In this document: positions 22,669 through 33,479 of the stretch, piece after piece
Layout of the letters: each line of letters starts with the position of its first letter
How positions within the stretch are numbered: the first letter of the stretch is position 1
NCBI GenBank assembly: GCA_024345305.1
Contig: BRON01000004.1
Location: 744,001 to 808,000, forward strand
Reading direction: 5' to 3'
Length of the DNA: 64,000 nucleotides
From: Mrakia gelida
Taxonomy: Eukaryota > Basidiomycota > Tremellomycetes > Cystofilobasidiales > Mrakiaceae
The notes under the pieces: model-generated
What the model saw: the letters and a program-made list of their open reading frames with translations, nothing else
Database searches by the model: none
Told to the model about the DNA's origin: nothing
Program-made: the position numbers and the translations under genes

Positions 22669-23907
22669 TCAACCTCGGGGGTTCAGGGAGCCCAGTCGAG
22701 CGAGGGTATCTTCCCTGGAAGCGTCGGAAAAAAGGCAAGCGCGAAGAAAGGAAGGTCAACTCGGGTTTCAGCCCGACCTCGCGACGAAGAAGGAAGGAGA
22801 CGATTCGGGGCGGTGACTGACGAGGTTTCCGCTTCTTCCAGTGCATCCGATTGAGCCACCTGGTAGAAGGAAACGTCGAGAAGCAAGAACGTAGGCAAGT
22901 CAGCGTTGAGGCGGGCAGGCGAAGGGGTTCGAACAGATGTGAGGAGAGAGAGAACGCGAAGACTCACGACTCTCAGCACGCTCTTCTTCGAGCTCTCCTG
23001 CAGTTCTCCAGCTATGATGAGCTCGTCGAGGATTGAGTACGCCTGCGACCGGGAAGATTCAGAGGGAAAAGGGTCAGCAACGAGAGAAACGAGCTCAGAC
23101 GACCGACTCGTCGTCCCTCAGCCCCCTCCCTCCTCCTTCTCGACCCCTCCGAGTGTCCCAATGTTGTTCCCAGGGTTGTATAGGACTCCACTCCCCTTAG
23201 CGAAATTGAATACTAAATCGAGTTCACACACGTTGCCGAAGTATCGATCCAGAACCTCGACGTAGCGGTGGATGATCTCCAGCGTGATGAGCTCGTTGTC
23301 GCTGTTTGAGATCCCTGCGACGAAGAAGAGCGAGGCGTAGCGACGGTAGGCTACCTTGTCACCTGGAGAACGGAGGGAGATGGCATCAGTGAGTGTCTCG
23401 TGCTCGCGCAAAAGGCAGATCCATCAACGAACGAGGCAAAAGGAGGGGACGAAGGGGAAGGAAGGAGGAGCTTGGTGAGCTCGACCTCCTTCCCTCCCTC
23501 CCTCTTTTGCCGTCGCTCCAGCCCCTCTGATGTTTCCAAACCACCTGGCACGTCTAGGTGGGCCTTGAGCCTTTGACTCACCCTTGTACTCGAGAAAGTT
23601 TGACATCCTCGTTCTCCTCGCCAGCACGAGCTGAGTGACCTCCTTCACAATCTTGCCCTTCGCTTTGGAGCTGAGAGTTTGGTACCACTTGGCGAGGCGG
23701 ACTTTGCCTGGGAGAGGGAAGAAGAAGACGGATGAGCCGACAAAGGAGAGGATGGTCAACTTAAGAGTTCGTGGAGAGAAGGGGGAGGAGCAAGAAAGGG
23801 ACTAGAAGGAAGGGGGGGCTGAAGGAGGGACGAGGTCCGGCGACTAGCGAACGAGGGAGGGCGAACGAACCTTGCCTCGAGATGAGGAGCATGTACTGGA
23901 TCGCCAT
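22669..23907 (-). CDS. APS1: AP-1 clathrin adaptor subunit sigma
   Basis: This is the small sigma subunit of the AP-1 adaptor, used at the trans-Golgi and endosomes. The protein starts [19 protein letters not shown] at 23907. It continues [58 protein letters not shown] and [19 protein letters not shown], then [34 protein letters not shown] and [19 protein letters not shown]. It ends [13 protein letters not shown] (TGA 22669-22671). LARR and the EEAE...TLARLG tail fit sigma-1 better than sigma-2. Length is about 160 residues, normal for the family. The last exon follows a phase-2 intron with donor GTCAGT; reading through instead would add an unrelated tail. The intron after FNFAK (23043-23195) starts GGGAGT where GTGAGT is expected. 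Without splicing there, the protein would be truncated. Confidence 0.93.
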
Positions 23908-24579
23908 GGTTAAGTCGGGATGATAGAAGTCTGAAGGGCTGGAGTCTGTGATTCAGTTGATGGGCTGGGAGGGAGGGAGAATGCAGTTGAGGTGAGCTCG
24001 ATTCGAGATCTGCGTTTCGTTTCGTCGTCGCTCTGGTTCCTGCGACGGTCATCATCGATTTTTGCTGTTTCGACAGCTCCGCTTATGAGACCTAGCTCAT
24101 CTCATGGAGACCATGCTTCCGAAGTCGAATTCCGTTGAGTAGAGCTTCAAGCTTGACGACGCTTCCGCGTTCAGCCCATCGCTCGTCCTGTGCCCTCACC
24201 GTCAGTTCCCCTCGAAAACACAGACAATCAATGATTTGGCATAGTATGGCTTGATACACTCTGTCTCTACTTCTCGAACTCGTGCTCGAGCTCGCGTGTC
24301 GTTCGAGGTGAGTGAGCTTCGTCAAGGAAGTTCGGACGACGAGCCTCACGTCCCTCCTCTTCGTTCCTTCGCCCTCCCTCCGACTTGCCGGTGACTTTTG
24401 GCTCAGAGATGAGCTTGGATCTGACTCAACAAGAGAAGATAAACAATGTCAAACAAAAGCGAGGCAGCTCACCGCGACGCGTCCATCCCTCTGCCTTGGA
24501 GACTCGACTGAACCTCCAGACCGACTCGCTCTTCCGTGAGTCCTATACTAGTTAGAGGGTCTGAATTGATGTTTATCAA
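23908..24579. other. APS1 promoter region
   Basis: No protein-like frame is visible between APS1 and the tRNA gene. The stretch just upstream of 23907 should contain the APS1 promoter and leader. Nothing else is recognised. Confidence 0.4.
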
Positions 24580-24720
24580 GCTGAATTAACCAAGTGGTCT
24601 ACGGTGTTTGATTAGAACTTCAGGTTCGCTTCAACGACAGAGCCATCTTCTCTGTCTCGAGCGTTCCCAACAACTATCACATCCTCTTTGAGGGCACAGG
24701 TTCGAATCCTGTATTCAGCT
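24580..24720 (+). tRNA. tRNA-Ser (anticodon AGA) with a 58-nt intron
   Basis: The acceptor stem GCTGAAT (24580-24586) pairs perfectly with ATTCAGC (24713-24719), with discriminator T at 24720. The D arm is ACC...GGT with an AAGTGGTCTAC loop. The anticodon loop is TTAGAA|A with AGA at 24614-24616. The type II variable arm is CCTC-TTT-GAGG followed by GC, as in yeast serine tRNAs. The T arm is ACAGG-TTCGAAT-CCTGT, which contains a perfect B box GGTTCGAATCC. The intron is 24618-24675, directly 3' of base 37 as in eukaryotic nuclear tRNA introns, leaving an 83-nt mature RNA. The anticodon stem TTTGA/TCACA has one mismatch (28:42), the main weakness of the call. A TTTT stretch for Pol III termination follows near 24727. 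The intron contains a 7-bp hairpin GACAGAG/CTCTGTC. Confidence 0.78.
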
Positions 24721-25604
24721 TTCTCTTTTGCCTCTTTCGGCAGGCTCCCTTTTGCCTCCCAAAGAAGGACTGTGCGAACGAGCGGGGGGCGATAGTTTGG
24801 GCGGGGTCGGGAACGACGCGTCGCGTTTGGGCTCGCCCAGCCTTTCAAGGTTCACTTTCGGAGCTTCTGAGAGTGGGAAGTGATAGCTGGAGTGTAAGCG
24901 ATGTCGCGGATGTCCTGCGGCGACGCGACTGATGATGTGACGGTCGAGGAATGGACACAAGAAGAAAGGGAAGCGAGGCGCGTCTCTTGATCTCCCCGCT
25001 CTCCCCCTCGTTTCCCCCTTCTTCAGATCGGCCAGGTCGCTTCTGGAACGGTAGAGGGATCATACAGCTATCTCCCAGTAGAAGAACAAGCTCACCGGAC
25101 TAACTAGTGATGATTCTGCGAGCTCCGAACTATTGGACGCGTCGGACGAGAGCTGAGTGAGAGAGATGGAGGGCGCCGTCGAGCGTCAGCGATTCTTTCG
25201 AGAGGTGAGTGTCTTCCCACGATGTATATGCCTTCTGATCATGATCAAAGCTGTCACACGCTCAATGAGGTGCACACCCTCACTCTCAGACCACAAAGTC
25301 GCCCGAGAGAAGACTTGCTCAGCACGAGGTCCGACGACGCGTCGTCGGCTCAATCTTCTCTTCGTCGACCTGCTCTCACCCTTGCGATGCGATTCCGAGT
25401 TATTCAGAGCAAAGTGGAGAACTAACTCACTTCCAAGTGACCCTCCGCAAATTATCGAGCTCTCCGAAAATCACCTCCCCAAGAAAACTTGCTTCGGAGT
25501 ATTAACCGTTCACCTTCGAGCTCACCCTGCTCCCTCCTTCCTTTCTTCCTCCAACCCACCTCGACCCCACCCAGCTCTTCTAAATTCAAGTCCTCCTTCC
25601 GTTC
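24721..25604. other. Intergenic region between tRNA and TatD gene
   Basis: This is 884 nt with no supported gene. A plus-strand reading frame overlaps much of it but has no domain and contains the TatD start region in another frame. GACGCGTC palindromes occur near 24797 and 25345. The pyrimidine-rich part from about 25500 to 25604 is probably the TatD promoter and leader. Confidence 0.4.
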
Positions 25605-27088
25605 ATGAAAATGTCCCTTCCTATACCACCCCACAAGTTCATCGGTCAGTCTCTCTCTTCCCCGTTCTCCTTCGTCGCAAAACCAAGAACAAAGCTCGCG
25701 AGCTGACCGTCCCTCCCATCTCGTTCGCTCGCTCAGACATCGCCTTCAACGCGACCGACTCCATGTTCAAAGGAGTGTACCATGGGAAGCCTCGTCATCC
25801 CGGTCAGTCCCATCTGACCGAAACTTAAGCAGTTGGACGAGGATTTAGAAGACTGGAAGGAGAGTCAGTCGAGCTCATCTCTTCCCTCCTTCCCTCCCTG
25901 GTCTTCGACAGACGATCTCTCCTCCGTCCTCTCTCGAGCCAAAACAGCTGGAGTTTCCACCTGTATCCTCACCGGCGGGTCTCTCTCCGAGTCCAAAGAA
26001 GCGCTCGAACTGGCTGAGAAGCACGGTTCGTTTCGCTTCTTCTTCTCTCGTTTGGTTTGGTTGAGCTCGATGCTCACCTTCCTTTGCTCGTTCATCGCAG
26101 GCGTCTACTCAACCATCGGCCTGCACCCCACCCGATCCAACGAGATGGAGGAGGACCCCGTTGGATACCTTGCTGCCCTTGATGCCGTGATCTCGGAAGG
26201 GAAGAAGGGCGGGAAGGGGAAAGGAAGATGTGTTGCGATTGGGGAGTGCGGACTTGGTGAGCTCGACTCCTTCCTCTTCATTCTTCTCCTCTTCCCGCCT
26301 ATCTCTCGATGCTGAAGCTGATCTTACTCTCGCTCGCCTTTTTTAGACTACGACCGCCTTCACTTCTCCCCCTCCTCAACCCAACGAACCCACTTCCTCT
26401 CCCAACTCTCCCTCGCCAAAACGCACTCCCTCCCTCTCTTCCTCCACTCCCGAGCCGCCCACACCGACTTCGTGGACATTCTTCGGTCGAGGATGGACGA
26501 TTGGAAGGAATGGGGAGGGGTGGTGCATTCGTTCACAGGGACGAGGGAGGAGGTGGAGGAGTTGCTGGAGTTGAGTGAGAGGTTGTTCGTGGGGATCAAC
26601 GGGTGTAGTTTGAAGACGGAGGAGAATCTGGAGATGGTTAGGGCGATTCCGTTGGAGAGGATGATGTTGGAGACGGGTGAGTGTACTCTATCTTTTGATG
26701 GGTTTGGTTCTACTGGGAAGGGAGTGGGAGGAAGCGAGCGAAGTAGAGCTGACCCTCCTCCCTCGTCCGCGTTCGTTCCTCGCTCGCCTCGCTCACAGAC
26801 TCACCCTACTGCACCCCCACCTCCTCTCACGCCTCTCACCCGCACCTCCTCTCCCTCCCACCCACCCTCGCAGCGCTCTACTCTCCCGCGAGCAACAAGC
26901 CTGAGAAGTTCAAGGAAGGGGAAGCGGTGAAGGGGAGGATGGAACCGAGTGGGATTGGAAGAGTCGCGTGGGTCGTGGCGAAGGTGAAGGGAGTAGGGAT
27001 GGAGGTTGTGGCGAAAGCGGCGTATGAGAATACGGTGAGGTTGTTTGGGTTGGAGGAGGATGAGAGGGAGGAGGGGGTAGAGGTCTAG
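25605..27088 (+). CDS. TatD-family metal-dependent deoxyribonuclease (TATDN1 type)
   Basis: This is a TIM-barrel metallohydrolase of the TatD family, a 3'-5' exonuclease proposed to act in DNA repair and apoptotic DNA breakdown. From ATG 25605 the protein reads MKMSLPIPPHKFIDIAFNA, then TDSMFKGVYHGKPRHPDDL, CILTGGSLSESKEALELAEKH, YSTIGLHPTRSNEM, GECGLDYDRLHFSPSS, LPLFLHSRAAHTDF and GGVVHSFTGTREEVEELL. FVGINGCSLKTEENL, RMMLETDSPYCTPT and the C-terminal KAAYENTVRLFGLEEDE complete the fold. The metal-site motifs GECGLD, FLHSR, VHSF and ETDSPYC are all present. The N-terminal FIDIAFN replaces the bacterial HxH as in eukaryotic TATDN1. The join ...RHP|DDL skips the region 25801-25908, which is a phase-1 intron and not coding. 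Start choice: the in-frame ATG at 25611 is an alternative. Confidence 0.92.
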
Positions 27089-27288
27089 GTGTTTGATCAA
27101 GAGATTGAAAGTTCGAGACGCGTCGCGTTCGCGTTCGATGTCGCTCTCTTGCCCGTTCGGAAGATACGAGAACTGAAAAGGGATACTCTAAGACCAAAAA
27201 CGAAGACCAACGAACTCCTAAACCCCCCTCACCCACCCATACCTCCATAAACCCCTCGTCCTAACCTCCGAAAACACGTCTCGAACAA
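27089..27288. other. Convergent 3' spacer
   Basis: Only 200 nt separate the stops of the TatD gene and the EI24-like gene, so the two 3' UTRs probably abut or overlap. There is a GACGCGTC near 27116. Confidence 0.4.
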
Positions 27289-28819
27289 CTAAATACGACT
27301 CCCCTTCCTCCTATGACCTCCCCTCCCTCCCGTCCCAACCTGCAACCCACTCATCATCCCCTCCCACAACCCCACCGCCCAAAGTCCCCCCTCCAACACC
27401 CTCACTTTCCTAGGCCACCACTCCCACCAATCCCCTTCATGCCCCCCACCCTCCCCTTCCTCTCCACCTCCAAACCCTCCCTCCTCCCCTCCTCCTCCGC
27501 TCCCATCAACCGGCAACGAACTAAACGCCGAACTGCTCCCCGCACTCGGCAGAGGCGTACTACTGCTCGCCAAGATCAGGTAAAGCGGGTATAAGAGAGC
27601 AAAGATGGTGGTCGAAAGAAGGGGTGGGAGGAACGGGTTGGTTGTGAGGAGGGTTATAGGGAGGGCGAATCCAGCGAAGTAAGAAGAGCGGGTTTGGAGG
27701 AAGAGGATTCGTTCGGGGAGGGTGTAGCCTTGAGCGGATTGGGTGTATTCGAAGCAGTAGTAGGAGTTGACGAGGAGGGTGTAGAGGAAGGCGGGGAGCC
27801 AGCCTAGGTAAGGGACGAGGCGGAAGAGGGAGGTGAGGAGGATGTAGTCGAGGAGGAGGAGGGTGCGGGTTGATCTGGATCAGGGAAAGAGGGAGGGGAG
27901 GGGGATGGGGGTGAGCTCGAAGGAAACAAGAGAAACAGAAAGAGGGAGAGAAGAAGGGTGGGAATCAGACGAGCTCGACTCACAAACTCCCTCCTCCAGC
28001 AGCACCTCCGTTGACTCCCATCGCTCCTCCTCCGCCACCTCCACCCGAGTTGAGACCCCACGCTCGCTCAGCGATCTTCCCTTGCCAGACTCCGTTGACG
28101 AGAACGACGCCTCCTGTTCCTAGGAACTGCCATAGCTGAGGGGAGCGAAGGATCCAGTAGAGGAAGGAGGGGTTTTCCGATCTTGTCGAGGGCGCTTTGG
28201 AGAGGATGGGGAGGATCACGAAAGAGAGGAAGAGGAGAGAGAGGAGGAAGGGGATGTTGATGAGGAGAGACTTGATCACTGAATGAACGAAGAGAGCGAA
28301 GGGAAGGTCAGGAGGAGGTGAGGAGATGGGAGGGATGAAAGGGAAGGGAGGAGATGGTGAGCTTCGAGAAGGAAGGACGGAGGGAGGGACGAACGGTTTC
28401 CTCGTAGACGAGCATCGCTGGAGAAACGGGGATAAGACAACGATGGTCGTCAGCTCTCGAGTCTCGAGATCGAGCTGAATCTATAGAGAAGTGGAAGCAG
28501 GAGATGGTCGAACTGACTTTGTAATGAGATCCCAACACTTGCTGATCTTACAGGCGTCCTGCAACCCTCTGAGAGCCCACTTCCCATGCAGAGTCGCAGT
28601 CTGAGCAAGAGTCTTCCTTCCTACATCTCCTCCCGAGTAGTGTTGAGCTCCTCCAGTTCCTCCTGAGGAAGGATGGTTGGGAAGATACGAGTTGCCTCCT
28701 CCTCCTCCCATCCTTCCTGTCGTCGCTTGAAGAACGTAAGGAGTCGTAGGGACAGGTTTGCGCTCTTCCGGGTAGGTGGGGTACGCGTGAGCGGGAGGGG
28801 CGGCTTGACGACGACGCAT
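27289..28819 (-). CDS. EI24-like multi-span membrane protein
   Basis: This is a multi-spanning membrane protein of the EI24/PIG8 (etoposide-induced 2.4) group, ER-located in animals and linked to autophagy. It starts MRRRQAAPPAHAYPTYPEE at 28819, a Gly/Pro-rich cytosolic head. KWALRGLQDACKISKCWDL follows, then a 23-nt exon, and LIKSLLINIPFLLSLLFLSF as the first helix. Further helices lie at LWQFLGTGGVVLVNGVWQG and LLLDYILLTSLFRLVPYLGW. The core family motif is LLVNSYYCFEYTQSAQGYT, followed by RSSYFAGFALPITLLTTNPF and FALLYPLYLILAS. YCFEY and the F.FGLPL-like segment match animal EI24. The C-terminal region is Gly/Trp-rich, with HEGDWWEWWPRKVRVLEGG, and ends KGSRI (TAG 27289-27291). Orthology is inferred from motifs. 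Confidence 0.78.
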
Positions 28820-29427
28820 GGAGAACGGGAAGGGAGAAGGAAAAGAAGGCGAGATGGAGTTGGAGAAGAGAGGACGAGCGAGGGAAGGGAACCGAAAGGG
28901 AGGGAGCTCATCTCGCAGTTCGTTGCGTTCAATTCCTTCTCGACCACCATCAACACAGAAACTCGTTATCTGACATCTTATCAGCTGGCTGATGTGTAGA
29001 TGTTCAAGCCACTCCGGAAATCGGCTCGATAAAATCAAGAGGGAACATGGCGTTCGCAACCGAACCAAGCCGCCTCGCTCCTCCTCCTCCTCCAGCCCAA
29101 CCGACGCTCCCTCCCCTTCTCTCTCCGTCTCTATTAATGAGCTTGCGCTCATCCTCAACCTGACCAGACCGACAACAAGCCTCTCCGGCAAGTCTGGCTT
29201 TCCGATCTAGCCACGCTCGATCTACTGGGAAGCCCTCGCTGGCCTGTTTCTCTTCTTCCCTCTTCACTCCCACCTCCCCTCCCCGCTCCCGCCCTCTTCA
29301 CTCCGCCCCTCCCTCGCTCCTGCAGGACAGTACAGCGTTCCCTCCTCACTTCTACACGCTTCCCCTATATCCTCGCAGGTCGACAAACTCTCTCCTCTCC
29401 CCCCTCCCCCCTCTGTCTTCGTTGAAG
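28820..29427. promoter_or_regulatory. Divergent intergenic region, EI24-like / PL14-like lyase
   Basis: This is 608 nt between two divergent ATGs. The side next to 29428 is strongly pyrimidine-rich (about 29270-29420), as expected for the promoter or leader of the lyase gene. Frames on either strand show no domain. Confidence 0.4.
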
Positions 29428-32400
29428 ATGGTCCTCCCAACTGGACTCGCCTCCCTCCTCCTCGTCCTCCTCGCCGCCGTCCCTCCCTCTTCGGACGCAG
29501 CTCCCCTCCCTCTCCCTTCCTCCTTCGACCCTCTCTACCTCTCCATCATCCCTACGGCTTCGGTCATCAACGCTCCATCGGAACCTCCACCAAGACAGGC
29601 GACGAGATCAGCAGAGGTCAACGGAATGGGAGGGTTCGCCGTCGCTGCAGTCGCTGCTTCTTCATCGACCCCGATAGCAGTTCAACAGGTCGCGAGTACG
29701 GTCATCGCGACGGTATACGAATCTAGGATCGTCACTACCACCATCAGCATGATCAAGCCGTCGGTCGAGAGTCAGGTTGAGCAACAGCAGGTCATCCCGT
29801 CGGTCGCGTCGTCTTCCCAAATCGTCGCTCTTCCCACCACCTCCTCTCCAGCACCTTCCACCACCCTCGCTCCCACCTCTCTCCCTCCTCCCTCTCCAAG
29901 CATCATCGTCGTAACTCAAACTGTCACCCTCCCACCTCCTCAACCCTCCTCCGCCGTCCCCCTCGTCGACGCAGCCGTCCAGCCATCCCTCGCGCCCTCG
30001 CCTCTCCCCCTCACTCGAACGGACCCTCAACTCACTCCCGTCTTCCCCACCACCACCTGGGCTCAGCCAGCAACGTACTCGGATCTCTCCTCGTTCAAGA
30101 TCAAGAAGTGTGCGGTGGGGAAGGAGAACTTCCAGGTCGTTCAAGGAATTCCGGCTTGGGCGAGTCAGGGTTACGTCGCTCCTCTTCCGGTCGCTACTCC
30201 TCCCTCGTCGGTTCCTCTTACCGCCCCCGATGCAACAGCGGAGGAAGCTCCAGCTCCAGCGCCAGTCACGACGGAAACGCCAGGACTGCTCGACGGTCTG
30301 CTTGGAGCTCTCGGTCGACGAGGACGCGCCTCCCACCCTCACCGCCGCTTCTCCTCCTCCTCCTCGCACAACCACCACCTCTCCCTCCCCATCGTCCAAT
30401 CCTCTCCCAACCACCACCTTCAACCCCTCATCGCTCGCTCTCCTCCCACCACCCTCTCCTCGCCAGCCTTCGCCTGGGACAACCTCACCTCCTCCGCCAT
30501 GCAAGTTCTCTTCCCCTCCGGTTCTGCCAACCCCTCCGCCACGCCCGTAGGAGGAGGAGATTTCTACGCCACCCCTTACGACTTCTCCTCCGCTTCCAAC
30601 ATGACGCTCGAGTACTCGGTCTTCTTCCCTTTGGGCTTCGACTTTGTGAAAGGAGGGAAACTACCGGGGTTGTATGGAGGGAAGGAAGGGTGCAGTGGTG
30701 GGGATTCGGCGGAGGAGTGTTGGAGTAGTAGGATGATGTGGAGGAAGGAGGGGAGGGGGGAGATTTATTTGGTGAGTGAGACGATTCAAAAGGGAGGGGG
30801 GTGGGGGAGGGAGAGGGAGAGGAGAGATGAGACGAGCGCGTTCGTGCTGACCTTGTTTTCTTTCGTTTCGCTCTCGACTTCGTGGTTTCGCGTTCGTGCA
30901 GTACGTTCCCAAGGACAAACAAACTCCTCGGTTGTGCGCTACTCCGCCTCAGAGTGTGTGCGACTCGACGTACGGGTTGTCGATTGGAAGAGGGAGTTTC
31001 TCGTTCAAGACGGGTGGGTGGACGACTGTGAGGCAGGATAGTGAGTCGTCTGCGTCTCCTTTCGCTCTCTTCTTCGAACGTGAAGCTTAACTGACTCGAG
31101 TTTGTGTGTTTCGTGCTCAGTCTGGATGAACACTCCTGGGTTGAACGACGGAGGGTTCAACATCTTTATCGACGGGAACGTGAGTCTTCACTCTCGTGGC
31201 TCTCTTTCGTTTCTCAACGCACCTTTCTCACCAAACTGACCCCTCCTACCCCTTCTGTACTTGCTTTGGCTCCTATTCAGTTCATCTTCTCCGCCAACGA
31301 CGTCCTCTACCGAAACGCTCCTGCCCCCATCGTTCCTCCCGCTCCCTCCGACCCAACCACCTCCACTCCCTCATCCGACGACTCCTCGACCCTCTCCAAA
31401 CGATACGACGACGGCTTCTACCACCCCAGCCCTTCCATGGACGACGGGAAGTACCACCCTGGAGTCGTAGGAGGCCAGTCGGTTCAGTCGGAGGAGGAGG
31501 ACTCGTCGTCCGTCGCGTCGGCAACTCAGCAGGACGTTCCTCAGGATTCCGAGGCGGCGTCGACGGACGAGCAGACTTGGGAGGAGACTGAGGGTCAGGA
31601 GCATTCGGACGAGGTGAAGTCGCCTGCATCGTACGCGGAGGATCAACCTTCATCGTCTTCGTCGTCAAACGAGGAGGATCAGCCATCATCGTCCAGCAAT
31701 GACGATGTCGTCCAGGAATCCTCTCCTTCCCCTTCGCCAACCGAAGAGTCCGCACCTCCTCCTCCAGCATGGACTCCCTCAGATCAGGAGATCCCAGCTC
31801 CTCCTCCTCCCTCGCCGATCGAGGCTCCCTCATCGTCGTCGGACTTCACTCCTTCCTCCTCAGGTGGATCCTCCCTCGCTACCGACGACGGCGACAACGA
31901 GGAGAGCAGCGAGTCCGATGACCAGGAGGAGCAGACCGAGCAGGGCGTGTCGTCGACCAGCTCGTCGGACAACCAACCAACGACCTCCAACGACGACGAG
32001 GAGGTGTCTTCGGAATCGCAACAGGACGAAACACCCTCTCCTCCTTCCCCTCCGTCACCACCTCCTTCCTCGGAGCCCTCCACCTCCCCAGCCGCTCTTC
32101 CTACCATCTTCCCAACCACCTCAACCCAAACCTCGCCCTCACCTTCACCCTCAGCCGAAGCCATCCCCCCTCCTCCTCCTCCTCCAACGAACGATCCCGA
32201 ACAATCCCCCAGTCCCGAACCCGTCCCTACGCCAGGAGATAACACCGATGGACCGATGCTGGGTTTCACAGGGATCTTCTTTTCTACTTTGTGAGTTGGC
32301 GTGCTTCTTCTCTTATGTGGCGAAGGCGAGAGCTTCGCTTCGACGCGTCGAGAAAGACGGTTCGCTGACCCTCTGATTCCCGTTTCCGTTGGCGTTTCGG

Positions 32401-32493
32401 TACACCAGCTTCGGTGGCCACGGAGCCGATTGGGCTAGTCCCTCGGATCAGGACGTCTGGTTCTCTGGGTTCTCGGTGAGGACGAACGCTTGA
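29428..32493 (+). CDS. Secreted polysaccharide lyase family 14-like protein with a long disordered insertion
   Basis: The start ATG at 29428 (MVLPTGLASLLLVLLAAVP) gives an obvious signal peptide. An approximately 200-residue Ser/Thr/Pro-rich stalk follows. The PL14-like beta-jelly-roll region begins near SSFKIKKCAVGKENFQVVQ, then MTLEYSVFFPLGFDFVKGG with KLPGLYGGKEGCSGG, and SRMMWRKEGRGEIYLYVPK. YGLSIGRGSFSFKTGGWTT, NTPGLNDGGFNIFIDGN and FIFSANDVLYRN follow. It ends GFTGIFFSTFFGGHGADWA with SPSDQDVWFSGFSVRTNA. Known PL14 enzymes cleave alginate or glucuronan, but the substrate here cannot be read from sequence. Between DVLYRN and GFTGIFF, where the fold normally continues directly, about 310 acidic, Ser/Pro-rich residues are inserted (31323-32250). 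The insertion begins with a Kex2-like SKR followed by two DDG-[FK]-YHP repeats. Final exon: acceptor near 32408, TGA 32491-32493. Confidence 0.82.
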
Positions 32494-32798
32494 TCGACGC
32501 GCGCTCGTCCTCCTTGCTTGCGTTCGCTCTTCCTCCCTACCTCGCCCTAGATAAACCCCTCCCCCTCTCGCTCGTTATTTTCTTCACTTTTGGGATCCGT
32601 GATCTCACCTCCTCTCTGTCCTTCCCTCTCCTCCCGCCTCGCTCTCGTCAACTAGATTTGACCTGTATCATTGGTTAGCGAGCTCGTCGTTGTCTTAACT
32701 TTCTTCGTGGCTGAGCCATTCTTATCTCCTTCCTTTGCTCTGATGTGCGTTCTAATTTCATGAGATACAGCGAACGACACGAACGAATGAGAGGGGGA
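32494..32798. other. Convergent 3' spacer
   Basis: This is 305 nt between the lyase stop and the cupin stop. It is T-rich on the + strand and looks like 3' UTR. No gene is recognised. Confidence 0.4.
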
Positions 32799-33479
32799 TC
32801 AAGGCGACGGCGAGGGAGCGGGATACCGAATCCACGCGATCTCTTCGCAGCCTTCGATCTGAAAAGATGAGAGGCAAGGATGAGGTGGGTTTGGAGAGAG
32901 GATAGGGAAGTGAGAGGCGGGAGGAGGGAAGCTTACGGGATCGGCTTTGTAGGGACCCTAGAGGGGGGAAGACGAGGAGACGAGAGTGAGCGACGAGACG
33001 AGCAGCAAAAGGAAGAGCAGGAGAAGAGTAAGACGTACGTGAACCATCCCTGGAGGTCTCGAGCAGTAGCTTCCAGCTACCAAGAACGTCGAGGAAGGAT
33101 AAAAGGTCAGACATCGAGTTCGCGAAGGACGAAAGAACGAAAACGTCGACCAACCTTCGAACCACGTCCCCAACCCAACATCGAACAGCCTCCCCTTCAA
33201 CAACAGACACTCCTCGAAGTACGTATGAGTGATACTCTTCCCTCCTCCCCATACCGAGCCAGGAGAGTGATACAAGATGATCTGGAGAGTCGAAGAGCGG
33301 GAGAGATCAGTTTCCCGACGAGGATGAACGAGATGGAGTAAGAGCGGGCTCAAACGAACGGTTGCGTCTCCAGTCTTCTCGTCCTTCGATAGCGTTCGAG
33401 CTTGGAGAGTCCCTTCGTCAGCGGGAAGATCCTCCAGCGGCTTGGTGACGGCGAGAAAGAATTCTTGTTGAGGCTTCAT
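32799..33479 (-). CDS. Small cupin-fold protein (DUF4437-like)
   Basis: The protein starts MKPQQEFFLAVTKPLEDLP at 33479 and continues ADEGTLQARTLSKDEKTGDAT. After the intron it reads IILYHSPGSVWGGGKSITHT with YFEECLLLKGRLFDVG, then TWFEAGSYCSRPPGMVHGPY with KADPIEGCEEIAWIRYPAP, and ends SPSP (TGA 32799-32801). The pair HTYFEE...LLKG and GSYCSRPPGMVHGP is the usual two-motif cupin barrel with a metal-site-like H/E and H. The size (about 125 residues) suits a one-domain cupin. Five exons are required, including GPYKADP as a 21-nt exon. No substrate or pathway can be assigned. It is divergent from the MYND gene with about 300 nt between start codons. Confidence 0.75.

Noticed and set aside
22683..22870. 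Readthrough C terminus of APS1 (…[13 protein letters not shown]…)
   Set aside because: Splicing at GTCAGT gives [13 protein letters not shown], which matches the normal sigma-1 tail; the readthrough sequence resembles nothing in the family.
24580..24720. Reading the Pol III gene as tRNA-Leu or tRNA-Gln
   Set aside because: The loop TTAGAA, the variable arm CCTC-TTT-GAGG followed by GC, and the intron position fit serine best; the alternatives left more than one unpaired stem position.
25833..25908. Apparent coding continuation LDEDLEDWKESQSS in the TatD gene
   Set aside because: It is bypassed by the phase-1 joint HP|DDL that matches TATDN1; the segment is intronic.
29662..30504. 280-codon minus-strand frame opposite the lyase gene
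   Set aside because: Arg/Gly/Asp-rich translation of the complementary Ser/Pro-rich stalk; no domain, no intron signals on that strand.
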